From Synechococcales cyanobacterium RM1_1_8 (GTDB lineage Bacteria; Cyanobacteriota; Cyanobacteriia; PCC-9006; JAAUQQ01): a DNA stretch of 33,451 bases. Of this stretch, positions 8,037 through 16,410 are shown piece by piece. The stretch lies in the NCBI GenBank assembly GCA_012032745.1, contig JAAUQQ010000008.1, positions 1 to 33,451 of the forward strand, written 5' to 3'. The notes beneath the pieces were generated by a model that saw nothing but the letters and a program-made list of their open reading frames with translations, was not told the origin of the DNA and searched no databases. Made by a program: the position numbers and the translations under genes. Every line of letters starts with the position of its first letter. The stretch's first letter is position 1.

Positions 8037-10219
8037 ATGGAATGTGGCCCGTCCGCTTCAAACAATAATAATCCCTGGTTTCCATCCTCTTTAACCGATG
8101 CTGACTTTCGAGCCCTGTCCTTGGAAGCCGCCCAAACGCGTGCCCAGTCAGGTCATGGGGAATTGGGCTATGGAGGACTGGGCCATGGGTGGGGATTGGA
8201 TGGTCATGGTAAGGCTGATGGTAAAACGGGCGGCCAAGCGGATGGCTCGGCAAGCTGCCAGCCCAACTGCCAGCCCAACTGCCAGCTTAATTCAGCAGCC
8301 CTGGATACGGACCGAGATTTAGCCCAAGATCCGGCCCGAGAGCCCGCCCGCATCCATGATGCTCAATACAGCCAGGCTTTCTCCCATCGCACCAGAGTCC
8401 TGGCCGCTGGCCTGGAGTTGGCGATGGAAACGGCCCTGGAACAGGCGATTGTTTACCGCAATCTCTCCGTACCGGAGCTGGTGGAACATGCCCTGCTGCG
8501 GGCTGAAGGGGGCTTGAGCGATCGCGGTGCGCTCTGTGTGAAAACCTTGCCCTACAGCGGCATCACCCCCAGCAGTTACTACCGCGTTTGTCCGGGGCTG
8601 ACGGCTGGAGCTGGCGAGGATGGGGCTGATGAAGACCAAGCTGCCCAGGTCGCGGATCTGGCTGGGCAGGTGTGGGGAGGGGCCTTACAGCCCATGGACC
8701 CGGCGACCTTCGATGGGCTCTATGGCCGGGTGTTGGACTATATCCAGGATCGCAGCCTCTACCAGTGCGATGGTTCCCTAGGGGCATTGCTGGAGCAACC
8801 GGGTTCGCCTCCCCGGCTGCGGGTTGTTTGTGAACTCGCCTCCCAGGTGCTGATGGCTCGCCAGTGGCTGGGCCAGGCCGTTTCAGATCAGCCTGGCTCC
8901 AGTCACACAAGCCCTGATCCCGGCCAGCTTACGGTGATTGCGCTGCCGGGGTTGAAGGGGGAGCCGCTGCTGGAGCCGCTGATCCGAGCGGAGGTGTTTA
9001 TCGCTGTTGATGCTGCCAGGGGGCTGGCCCTGGTGGCGGGCAGTCGCCATGGGGGCGATCTGTGGGGGGCGATCGCGGCGCTCTGTGCAGAAGTCGCAGC
9101 AGCGCGGTCTGGGGATCTGTTGCTGTGGCAAAGGGCGATCGCGGCTCCCCTTGATCTACTGGCTCACCCGCCCCAAAGCCCAGCGCCCGCCGCCCTGTTT
9201 TTGGGTGCAGCGGGCAGCGGCAAGCAGCGACTCGCGGCCAGCCTCAGTCCCGATTGGCAGCGAGGGCCTTGGGTTTGGCGGAGTCAGGGGCAGATCCAAC
9301 CGCTGTTGCAGGGCAACTATGGCAGGATTTCCTCCCCGGAAGCCCAGCAGTCGGCCTATCCTCACCTGGGCTTTGGCGCGGTGTTGGAGAATGTGCCCTT
9401 GGAGGATTCCAGTAGCAATCCCAGTTTTGGCGATCGCCGCTGGGGCGGGGCCATGGCCGCCGCCTGGCCCTGCCCTCGGCCACCCAGCCCGTCCAGCCCC
9501 AGCTATCGCCCCCAGGCCATTTTCCTACTTGTTGCAGACACATCTGGTCTCTTCCCGCTGCTGGCCAAACTGAGCCCCGCCCAAGCGATTTACCTCGTCG
9601 CCCTGGGCTATGGCGCAGCCCTGCCCGGCTGGGAGCGTCACCTGCTCCAGCCCCAGATGCTGTTTGGCACGGCGGATCCCCAGCGCTGTCTGCGCGAGAG
9701 CTTGGGGCTGCGCGATCGCCTCCAAGCCTTTCCGGACACGGCACTCTATCTGCTCAATACCGGCTGGCTGGGAGAGATGCCGAGCCCAGGCCGCAGCCTG
9801 GATCAACGCATTCCCCTCTCCATTAGCCAGACTTTGGTCAAAAGCGGCCTTGGGGGGGGGCCATCCGTTGGAAGAAAGTTGCGGTAGAGACAGGTGCGGA
9901 TATAGGTGCGGAGACAGGTGCGGATATAGGTGCGGAGACAGGTGGGGAGACAAGCGCGAGAACTGGCCCAGCAGCGAGCTTAGGGATGCTCTTGAACTGG
10001 ACCATTCCCGCACCAGTGCTGCCCGAAGTCCGGCTATCGGAGGCAGGTCCCACCAGATCCCTCGATGGGTTGTTTGGCCAACACCCGGCCCAAGCCTGGT
10101 CTCAACCGGAACAATGGCACGCTGCCGCTGCCCAACTGGCCCAGGAATTTGACCGGCAAATGGCGTTTTTGGTGAGCGTTGGACTGCCCCCAGCGATCGC
10201 CCAACAGCAGCCCTTCTAG
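8037..10219 (+). pseudogene. Divergent ATP-type PEP carboxykinase-like protein, probably non-catalytic; frame break in G9 at 9852-9860
   Basis: AALFLGAAGSGKQRL, FGAVLENVPLED, AIFLLVADTSGLFPLLAKLSPAQAIYLVALGYGAALPGWER, ALYLLNTGWLGE; C-terminal LNWTIPAPVLPEV...QPEQWHAAAAQLAQEF is in frame 2 after 9860. Confidence 0.7.
9887..9958. repeat. Six 12-bp units (gagacaggtgcg / gatataggtgcg), forming a 24-bp higher-order repeat
   Basis: gagacaggtgcggatataggtgcg x2, then gagacaggtggg and gagacaagcgcg. Confidence 0.95.
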
Positions 10220-10776
10220 CCACGCCCTCCCCGGTCCTGGTTCATCAGCCTGGCCATCACCGCTGCCATATCCAACAAAAACAAAGACTGAAGCGCACCG
10301 TCTTCCCCCGAGTTGATACGCACAATATGGCTAGCCACCCAGAGCGTATCGGCCTGACGATAGGATTCGGGCAGCTCGCGGATCTGGCTGCTGTCCACCT
10401 CCAAAAGCAGCGGCGTTTCCGCTGTGGGAATGCCCATCAGTTCACCGCTGGGGGCTGGGGTCAGCACCAGATAGCCGGGGCGCTCGGGGGAATAGGCCTG
10501 GGCGGTGCCAAAGAGTTGCTGATGCAAATCGACAATGGTGAGTTCGCGGTTACCCACGGTGGTAATGCCCACCGCATTGAGGCCGCTGCTGTAGACCTTG
10601 GGTCGGTTAATCACCCGGCTGATGCTGTTCATGGCAACAGCCAAGCGCAGGCTGCCCACGGGGAAGGCAATCAGTTTGTGGCTGGCTGGGGAGGCTGGGG
10701 GTGCGATCGCTTTCCCCCCAGCCAAGGAGGGGTCGGATTGCTCGACTGGGGGAAGGCCAGGGGGGGAGGTTTGCAT
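10216..10776 (-). CDS. CheW-like protein
   Basis: HKLIAFPVGSLRLAVAMNSISRVINRPKV...GITTVGNRELTIVDLHQQLFG. Lies directly downstream of the CheA gene. Confidence 0.8.
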   Translation of the reverse strand: MQTSPPGLPPVEQSDPSLAGGKAIAPPASPASHKLIAFPVGSLRLAVAMNSISRVINRPKVYSSGLNAVGITTVGNRELTIVDLHQQLFGTAQAYSPERPGYLVLTPAPSGELMGIPTAETPLLLEVDSSQIRELPESYRQADTLWVASHIVRINSGEDGALQSLFLLDMAAVMARLMNQDRGGRG

Positions 10777-10790
10777 TGGATCTCTGGGGC

Positions 10791-10843
10791 TGGGTGGTGG
10801 GTGATGGGTGGTTGGCGATGGGTGGTGGGTGATGGGTGATGGG
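10791..10843. repeat. Low-complexity GGGTGATGGGTGGT repeat between the cheA-like and cheW-like genes
   Basis: tgggtggtgggtgatgggtggttggcgatgggtggtgggtgatgggtgatggg read directly. Confidence 0.9.
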
Positions 10844-10848
10844 AGGCT

Positions 10849-13800
10849 CTAGACTGGAGCAACCGTTGCCATCAGTTGCTCAATCGACTTCAAGAAGTCC
10901 TGCTCCACATAGGGCTTGCTGAAATAGTCGTGGGCCTTGAGTTGCATGGCCAAGCGGCGGTGCTTGTCGCTGCTGCGGGAGGTCAACATCACCACGGGAA
11001 CCTTCATCAATTGGGGCTCGCGGCGGCGCTGGCTGAGGAATTCGAAGCCATTCATATTGGGCATTTCCACATCGCAGATCACCAGTTGAATCGCGCTGTT
11101 CTGGCGGAGCTGGGTCAGGGCCTCCTGGCCATCGCCCGCCTGGAGCACGCGATAGCCAGCCTTCTCCAGGCTGAGGGCAATGGTGCGGCGCATGGCCGTG
11201 GAATCATCCACGACCAGGATCGTCTTGGCCTGCATGATCTCGCTGAAGGAGAGGTTGGAGCTGCCGCCGGAACTGGTTTCATAGGGATTCTCCTCGGCTT
11301 CATCCCTCAAACCAACAAAGAGTTCATCCGCCGCCTCCACCCCGGCCGCCACGGCGATGGACTGTTCGCTGAGCAACTTGAGTAGGGCTGTGCCATCCAG
11401 CACGGGGACCATGCGGCCATCGCCCAGGATGGTGCAGCCGTAGGAGTAGTCCGGAGGCGTGATCGCTGGGCTAAAGGGCTTGATTACCAGTTCTTGCTCC
11501 ATCAACAGGCGGTTGACCTCCATGGCACAGCGCTGGTTGCCCCGGCTGAAGATTAGCAGCGGCAAGGCCCAGTCCTGGGGCACCGGAATGCTTTTGGCGG
11601 TGATGCTTTTGAGCGCTGCCACATCGGGGGTCGGGCAGCGGTAGTCCAGCAGTTCAGCCATGGATTGGATGGAAATCAGGTCGTTGCGCCAGTGGAGACA
11701 GCGCTTGTGGCCCACCTGTTTGATTTGGCTGGCATCGGGCACCAGGAGATCTTCGATGCCATCGGAGGGTAGTGCGATCGCTGCCGAACCCACCTGGCAC
11801 ACCATCAGCTTGGCCACCGTCAGCGTCAGGGGCAGGCGCAGGGTAAAGGTCGTGCCCCGGCCCTTTTCATAGTCCACCGTGACGCTGCCCTTGAGGCCCT
11901 TGAGTTGCTCCCGCACCACATCCAAGCCCACACCCCGGCCCGACAGCTCGCTGAGCTGGGCTGCGGTCGAAAAGCCAGGCTCGAAAATCAAGTCCACCAG
12001 CGTTTGCTGGGGCAGCAATTTCAGCTCTTCGCGGGAGAGCCAGCCCAGGTCGATCGCCCGCTTAGCGATGCGCTCCAGGTTGATGCCCTCACCATCGTCT
12101 TGAATTTCAATAACGGTTTGGTTGCCCTGGTAGTAAGCATTGATCTGGATGGTGCCGCGCTCTGGCTTGCCCTGGGTAGTGCGCACCTCGGGCAGCTCAA
12201 TGCCGTGGTCGAAGGCATTGCGCAGCAGGTGCAGCATCGGGTCATGGAGCTTTTCCAAGATGCCCTTATCCACCAACACATGGGTGCCGTTCATCGTCAA
12301 GTCCACAGACTTTTTATGCTTGCGTGCCAGATCGCGCAGCATCCGAGGGAAGCGGCCTAAAATATTGTCCAAGGGCAGCATTCGAGCCCACATCAGCTCA
12401 TTTTGCAGCAGGCTGAGGCGCTGGCGCTGTTGGGTCAAACTCTGGGTGGATTGCTCCAGCAACACGCCGATGTCATCGACGCCTTCTTCAAGCTGGATGA
12501 GCTGTTCAAAAATTTCCTGGAGTTGGCCGTGGAGTGCCCCATAGCGATCCATTTCTAGGGCATCAAAGCCTTCCATGAAGTGGCTCTCATCCGGGGCGTT
12601 CGGCGATCTAGCGATCGCAGCCTGGGCTGGGGTTTGGCCTAGGCTGGGGTTGGAGGAAGTTGGCTGGCTAGCTGGACCGGCTGCTGGGCGGGTCGCTGGG
12701 CTAGCGGCGGCGGCTCGGGCTACCCCCTGGGCGCGCTGGGTCGGCTCCAGCAACATTTGATCCGAGACCTTGCGCAGGCCATTGACCTGACCATCAAACT
12801 CTTTAAAGCGCTTGGAGAGTTGTGTTACCACGGTTTGCAACTGCTCTTGCTGGAGCGAGAGGCTGTTGCGGTTGAGTACCAGCTCGCCGACGAGGTTGTT
12901 CATGCGCTCCAGCACGCTCAGGTCCACCCGCACCGAAATACCGGAAAGTTTGGCACCTGGACGCTTTTTCTTGGCTTTGGTGGTTTCTGCCTCCGCTTCG
13001 GGGTCAACGTCGCTGTTGCCGATATCGCCAGCCGGGGCGATCGCATTTTGGGGCGGCACCGGAGTCAGGGGAGAGCCAGGGCTTGGCAGTTGGCTAAACA
13101 TCTGCTCCACCGCCAAGACCGCTTGGTTAATGCTACCCCCTGGGCTTGCGGCCGAGGCTTGGTGTTCCGCCAGGGCGACCTGGACAGCGGTGTCGGTATC
13201 GGTGGCGGCTGCGGGGATCTCGGACTCGGGCTCGGGCTCTAGCTGCGGCTCGGGCTCCAGGTCGCGTTCTAGGGCGGACTCAGGAGCGGACCCAGGCTCT
13301 GGCGACTGGGGCTCGTTGAGTTCAGCCGTGAGGGAGTCTGTAGCGATCGCATCCACCTGCTCCGGCTGAAACGAAAACATGCTTTCCAAGCTGGGCAGGT
13401 TTTCTTCACCAGCCTGGTCTGGCGCAGCCTGGTCTAGCACCGAAACCTGTTCAGAGACTGCCCCCTGTTCGGGCTCTGGAACCTCTTCAGGCTCTGGAAC
13501 CTCTTCAGGCTTTGGCCATGGGGAAAGTAGCTGTTCTGGCAGCGGTTCCCCACGTTCCGTCTCCTTGACGTCATCCCAACCCCCAAAATCTAAATCATCC
13601 AGAGGCGCTGGAGCCATGGTTTCAGTCGTTTTAACGGAGCTAGGCGGTTGGTCACGCTTTGATGACTCTGCCGCTGCTTGGGCAATAAAGGCTTGAAGCT
13701 CAGGGTTGAGTGCTTCGATGCTGTCATTGGAGCGATCGCCCCCAGCTTGGGGTCCATCCTCCAAGGGCTGTGCCGCTGGTGCTTCGATCTCACCCCAGAT

Positions 13801-16242
13801 CAAATCGATGCTGTCTGGCTCGGGTTCGGAGGGTGCAGGGGCCTCTGGCTGGGCTGTTGACAGCTCGGCGGTTGGGGGCTCCACAGCCTCGGGCTCTGCC
13901 AGATCCTGAATGAACGTGCCCTGGTCCAGATCTTGAATGAAGGTGCCTTCATGGAAAGATTCCGTCGGGCCTGAACCATCCAGACCTGCAATATCCGGAC
14001 CTTCAATATCCGTGACCCCTTGGATGAAGGTGCCCTGGGAAAAATCTTGAACATAGGTGCCTTCGGGGAAGGATTCCTCGGGGTCGGAGGCTGGATCGGC
14101 TGGGACCGTCGCGACCGATTCGACCAGTTCGGCTGGGGTGGAGCAATCTGCCGCAACGGCTGGGTCGGCGATCGCCCAATCCTCGATGGCCGGGGGCGCG
14201 ATCGCCGATTCAGCTTCCACTGTTGCTTCGGCCAGGCTCTCCCAGGGATCCAGTAGGGCTTCCGACTCCAGCAGCGCAGCAGTCTGATCTACAACTGGGC
14301 TGGCTGGCTGGTCTAGGGCTGTCTGCTCTGAGGCTGGCTGCTCCGGGACAGCCTCCAGCGACACAGCAACATCAACTGCATTCAGGGCCGCTTCGAACAG
14401 CGCTTCATCGGCGGCATCGGCGGCCAGGTTCTCTGCGCCCAATTCACCCATGGGCACCACCCCAGGCTCATGGCTGAATTCCGCCATGAAGCCTAAAATC
14501 TCAGCTTCGGTCTGGTCTGCCAAGTCACTGGAGATCTCAGACGAGGCCTCAGATGACACCGGAGGCAATTCCTCAGGCGCGACATTGGCCAAGGCATCGG
14601 CGAAGGCTCCAGTTAAGGCATCGGTCGCATCATCCGCGCAGGCATCGGACCAAACCTCCTCGCCCGCTTCGGTGACAGCAGCATCTGCACCGCTGCTGAT
14701 CGAGCGATCGCCGATGTCGCTGAGATCGCTATTGTCGATCAAGCTGTTGTAGATAGAACTGTCGTCGGTGTCGCCAATGTCGCCGATATCGCCGATATCA
14801 CTGATAAAGCGATCACCCACAGCCTCCTGACTAGCGGCCTTCGCCATGGCCTTCGCCATCGTATCGTCAGCAACTTCCGCCAGTTCATCCTCTGCTTCAG
14901 CAAAGGCCGCGAAGGCATTGTCGCTACCCAGCCAATCCGCTCCAGAAACCGGCTCCAGCTCCTCCCCCCCAAGCGCTGCTGGACTCGGGTCAGCCATGAG
15001 ACTGGCCAACTGAGCCATGGCATCCAGGTTGTGGGAAGCATTGAGGGAATCGCGATCGCCCCCAGCAGCATCACCCAGCCCAGCATCACCCAGCCCAGCA
15101 TCACCCCACTCATCCAGGCTCAGATCTGGACCCTCTGAGACGGAACTCAGCTCCGCTCCAGCCTCCCGATTTAGGCTCGCTTCATTCAGGCTCGCTTCAT
15201 TTAGGCCCGTCTCCATCAGCTCAGCCCAGCCCAGCTCATCGAGCTCCCCAAAGCTGCTATCTGCCAGGGCATCCTCTGCTTTGCCCAGATCGTCACTGGA
15301 ATTTTCACCCAGATCGCCCCCCAAAACGCCACCCAGGTCAAAACCGACCAAGTCCGCTTCACTGAGACCAAAATCGGCCAAATCATCGCGACTTAAGCCC
15401 GAGAAATCCAGCGGTGCAGGCATCATGTTTGCTGCTGCTTCGCCCGCGCTGCCCGTCGCTGCCAAAGCCAGCAGGGCTTCGGAAGGGCGGCCTCCTTGAT
15501 CGCGATCGCCCCCCATGACCAAATCCCGCGCAGCTTGCAGATCCACCAGGGAAACTTGCAGCAGCTCCATGGCCCGATCCGGGTTGTTCTGGCAACCCTC
15601 CAACATCGCCTGGGCGATCGCCCCAAACCCCGGCAGCTCCAGCAGCTCCCCAAAGCCCAAGAAAACCTCCGCCTGGGCTTGGAGTTCACCCAGCACCGGA
15701 AAATTTTCAGGGTTGGCCGCCACTTCCTCCAGGCGAGCAATGCCCTCCTCCACGTCAATCTCAAAAATCGAGATCACCATATCGATACCCAGGTCAGAAG
15801 AACTGGGCATAAAGCTATCGGCCAATTTGAGGGCTTCGGGGCCGAGCTTGGCTTCAATCGCATCCAGGATGGGAAAGGCCTGCTCCAGGGCCGCTTCGGC
15901 ATCGTGGCGACCCGTCTCGATCTGCTCGTTCAGCGGCTCTTTGAGGCAGTCATAGCCATCGAGCAGCAATCCCTCCAACTCATCGTCAATCACGACCGTT
16001 TCATCGTAAAGCGCCCGGAAGGCAGTCTCCAGACGGTGGGCGATGGTTTTGATCGACTCTAGCTCCACGCTGGCCGCCCCACCTTTGATCGAGTGGGCTG
16101 CCCGCATGACCGCATGGACGGTGTTGGCTCCCCGATCTTTGCGCAGCTCCAGAATGCCATCCTCAATGATTTGGAGCAGTTCAATGGCCTCTTCAATGAA
16201 GAATTGATAGGCCTTGTCATGGATATCAGGATTGACAGACAT
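10849..16242 (-). CDS. Hybrid CheA histidine kinase (HPt - long disordered linker - dimerisation - HATPase - CheW - REC), PilL/PixL/HmpE type
   Basis: AAHSIKGGAASVE HPt, HLLRNAFDHGIE N-box, EIQDDGEGIN, FSTAAQLSELSGRGVGLDVV, C-terminal TILVVDDSTAMRR...VICDVEMPNMNG receiver. Confidence 0.95.
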   Translation of the reverse strand: MSVNPDIHDKAYQFFIEEAIELLQIIEDGILELRKDRGANTVHAVMRAAHSIKGGAASVELESIKTIAHRLETAFRALYDETVVIDDELEGLLLDGYDCLKEPLNEQIETGRHDAEAALEQAFPILDAIEAKLGPEALKLADSFMPSSSDLGIDMVISIFEIDVEEGIARLEEVAANPENFPVLGELQAQAEVFLGFGELLELPGFGAIAQAMLEGCQNNPDRAMELLQVSLVDLQAARDLVMGGDRDQGGRPSEALLALAATGSAGEAAANMMPAPLDFSGLSRDDLADFGLSEADLVGFDLGGVLGGDLGENSSDDLGKAEDALADSSFGELDELGWAELMETGLNEASLNEASLNREAGAELSSVSEGPDLSLDEWGDAGLGDAGLGDAAGGDRDSLNASHNLDAMAQLASLMADPSPAALGGEELEPVSGADWLGSDNAFAAFAEAEDELAEVADDTMAKAMAKAASQEAVGDRFISDIGDIGDIGDTDDSSIYNSLIDNSDLSDIGDRSISSGADAAVTEAGEEVWSDACADDATDALTGAFADALANVAPEELPPVSSEASSEISSDLADQTEAEILGFMAEFSHEPGVVPMGELGAENLAADAADEALFEAALNAVDVAVSLEAVPEQPASEQTALDQPASPVVDQTAALLESEALLDPWESLAEATVEAESAIAPPAIEDWAIADPAVAADCSTPAELVESVATVPADPASDPEESFPEGTYVQDFSQGTFIQGVTDIEGPDIAGLDGSGPTESFHEGTFIQDLDQGTFIQDLAEPEAVEPPTAELSTAQPEAPAPSEPEPDSIDLIWGEIEAPAAQPLEDGPQAGGDRSNDSIEALNPELQAFIAQAAAESSKRDQPPSSVKTTETMAPAPLDDLDFGGWDDVKETERGEPLPEQLLSPWPKPEEVPEPEEVPEPEQGAVSEQVSVLDQAAPDQAGEENLPSLESMFSFQPEQVDAIATDSLTAELNEPQSPEPGSAPESALERDLEPEPQLEPEPESEIPAAATDTDTAVQVALAEHQASAASPGGSINQAVLAVEQMFSQLPSPGSPLTPVPPQNAIAPAGDIGNSDVDPEAEAETTKAKKKRPGAKLSGISVRVDLSVLERMNNLVGELVLNRNSLSLQQEQLQTVVTQLSKRFKEFDGQVNGLRKVSDQMLLEPTQRAQGVARAAAASPATRPAAGPASQPTSSNPSLGQTPAQAAIARSPNAPDESHFMEGFDALEMDRYGALHGQLQEIFEQLIQLEEGVDDIGVLLEQSTQSLTQQRQRLSLLQNELMWARMLPLDNILGRFPRMLRDLARKHKKSVDLTMNGTHVLVDKGILEKLHDPMLHLLRNAFDHGIELPEVRTTQGKPERGTIQINAYYQGNQTVIEIQDDGEGINLERIAKRAIDLGWLSREELKLLPQQTLVDLIFEPGFSTAAQLSELSGRGVGLDVVREQLKGLKGSVTVDYEKGRGTTFTLRLPLTLTVAKLMVCQVGSAAIALPSDGIEDLLVPDASQIKQVGHKRCLHWRNDLISIQSMAELLDYRCPTPDVAALKSITAKSIPVPQDWALPLLIFSRGNQRCAMEVNRLLMEQELVIKPFSPAITPPDYSYGCTILGDGRMVPVLDGTALLKLLSEQSIAVAAGVEAADELFVGLRDEAEENPYETSSGGSSNLSFSEIMQAKTILVVDDSTAMRRTIALSLEKAGYRVLQAGDGQEALTQLRQNSAIQLVICDVEMPNMNGFEFLSQRRREPQLMKVPVVMLTSRSSDKHRRLAMQLKAHDYFSKPYVEQDFLKSIEQLMATVAPV
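13903..14082. repeat. Duplicated coding block within the CheA linker (ESFxEGTFIQDxxQGTFIQ)
   Basis: Encodes ESFPEGTYVQDFSQGTFIQG and ESFHEGTFIQDLDQGTFIQD; four G-T-F/Y-I/V-Q units in total. Confidence 0.9.
15059..15216. repeat. Short in-frame tandem repeats in the CheA linker (GDAGL; LNEAS)
   Basis: Encodes GDAGLGDAGLGDAAGG and GLNEASLNEASLNREAG; DNA copies cccagcatcacccagcccagcatca and ttcaggctcgcttca. Confidence 0.9.
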
Positions 16243-16346
16243 AGTTGCGAAGCCTTGAGAGATCGAAAGGTAAGGGAAAGGGGACGGGGGAAATCAAACC
16301 GAATGCTGCCAATCCAAAGGCTGGGGTATGACTGTTGCCTGGAGCG

Positions 16347-16410
16347 GCACCTAGCTGGGCTAGAACCTAGCTGGGCTGGAACCTAGCTGGGCTGGAACCT
16401 AGCTGACCTT
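16347..16410. repeat. 16-bp tandem repeat x4 (gaacctagctgggctg) overlapping the stop codon of the second MCP gene
   Basis: gcacctagctgggcta, gaacctagctgggctg x2, gaacctagctgacctt. Confidence 0.95.

Noticed and set aside
9852-9860. Phase variation as the favoured explanation of the G9 break
   Set aside because: Four other breaks with the same sign suggest a technical cause; phase variation cannot be claimed without read-level data.
9887-9958. Tandem arrays as a CRISPR
   Set aside because: Units are contiguous without unique spacers; no cas-like genes in the window.
9525-10223. 232-aa minus-strand ORF with SPHLSPHLYPHL repeats
   Set aside because: Shadow of the 12-bp repeat array; the plus-strand frame carries conserved PEPCK-like motifs.
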